29,992 nucleotides of DNA from an uncultured Collinsella sp. Lineage in GTDB: Bacteria > Actinomycetota > Coriobacteriia > Coriobacteriales > Coriobacteriaceae. The stretch lies in the NCBI GenBank assembly GCA_902470915.1, contig CABRIB010000012.1, positions 1 through 29,992 of the forward strand, read 5' to 3'. Below the pieces are notes generated by a model. It saw only the letters and a program-made list of their open reading frames with translations. It was not told the DNA's origin and made no database searches. Each line of letters opens with the position of its first letter. Positions within the stretch are counted from its first letter, which is position 1. The position numbers and the translations under genes were made by a program. Shown one piece after another: positions 29,608 through 29,992 of this stretch.

Positions 29608-29775
29608 GCCATATCAAAACTATGCCGGTTTACGGGGCTGAATTGACGCAGACCGATCATACCGGCATTTTTCGAAAATAGACAAGCCGTCTACCTGCGG
29701 CTTTATTTTGCTCGAATTGCGCGTGGTTGGAGGCTCGCGATTCGGCCCCGTAAACCGGCATAGTTTTGAAATGGC
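29608..29775. repeat. long inverted repeat with 106-nt loop after the ECF operon
   Basis: Arms 29614-29638 and 29745-29769 are perfect complements over 25 bases (TCAAAACTATGCCGGTTTAC and on); GCCAT (29608-29612) and ATGGC (29771-29775) extend the stem past a small bulge. The loop carries one copy of a 41-nt direct repeat (29658-29698). Confidence 0.88.
29658..29698 (+). repeat. 41-nt direct repeat, copy A
   Basis: Starts CATACCGGCATTTTTCGAAAA and ends TCTACCTGC; agrees with copy B (29904-29944) at about 30 of 41 positions, without gaps. It lies in the loop of the long inverted repeat. Confidence 0.65.
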
Positions 29776-29903
29776 CGGCATATATTGCTGTCGTCACTGA
29801 TCTCAGAGGGCCGAAAGGATCCGTTTCCCCGTCCCTAAGCGGTCGCTGGGGATGCCCGCCACGAAACCAGCCCATCTACTACGTTTAACCCGATACCTCC
29901 AAC

Positions 29904-29944
29904 CATACCCGCGTTTTATGAAAAACCGCAGGCTCTCTACCTGC
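29904..29944 (+). repeat. 41-nt direct repeat, copy B
   Basis: Starts CATACCCGCGTTTTATGAAAA and ends TCTACCTGC. The rest of the 29569-29992 gap shows no credible gene, only these repeats and moderately GC-rich unique sequence. Confidence 0.65.
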
Positions 29945-29992
29945 ACTGATAATTGTTCTCGGGGGAAGCGGGCACTGCGGGGCGCGGCAACG

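Overview
The window looks like the start of a draft contig from a high-GC member of the Coriobacteriia, most likely Collinsella or a close relative. This is inferred from base composition, protein style, a membrane-anchored LuxR-type regulator typical of that class, and many intergenic hairpin repeats; no marker gene proves it. The first 41 bases are not genomic: they are a Nextera/Tn5 sequencing adapter, so the biological sequence starts near base 42. I see no tRNA, rRNA, CRISPR array, transposase or phage gene.

Layout. 42-2260: a lower-GC accessory stretch with an HSL-family esterase and a Phd/YefM-RelE/ParE toxin-antitoxin pair whose toxin is broken by one in-frame amber codon. 2348-4551: purE, a class B sortase and a MoaE-like protein, followed (minus strand) by a CmpB-type membrane protein. 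6097-9793: purF, purM and purN. 9871-12251: an orphan PTS IIA, a parvulin foldase and a YqeY protein. 12438-16187: a polar amino-acid ABC importer (ATPase, Tat-type lipoprotein, two permeases) and a cytidylate-kinase-like protein. 16191-19751: a membrane LuxR regulator divergent from a surface protein with a variant sortase signal. 20065-22304 (minus): an NfnAB-like flavoprotein pair. 22676-26120 (minus): glmU, prs and pth, the order known from Firmicutes, here with a strong hairpin after each gene. 26320-29568: an ECF vitamin/metal importer (T, fused A-A, S). 29569-29992: repeats only.

How the genes fit together. Prs makes PRPP, the substrate of PurF; PurF, PurN, PurM and PurE catalyse steps 1, 3, 5 and 6 of IMP synthesis. 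GlmU supplies UDP-GlcNAc for the wall, to which the sortase may attach surface proteins such as the one at 17781-19751. The two importers bring in amino acids and probably a vitamin or metal.

The most unusual feature is the density and variety of intergenic hairpin elements. One family has a conserved core near GGGGACAGG inside stems that differ from locus to locus, sometimes as inverted doublets, sometimes forming the stop codon of the preceding gene. Two very long perfect hairpins (30 and 28 bp stems) have unrelated stems but share a 13-nt loop word. A further palindromic element of about 190 nt sits in frame inside the coding sequence of the fused ECF ATPase. Together they suggest an active system that creates or moves palindromic elements, though no enzyme for it is encoded here.
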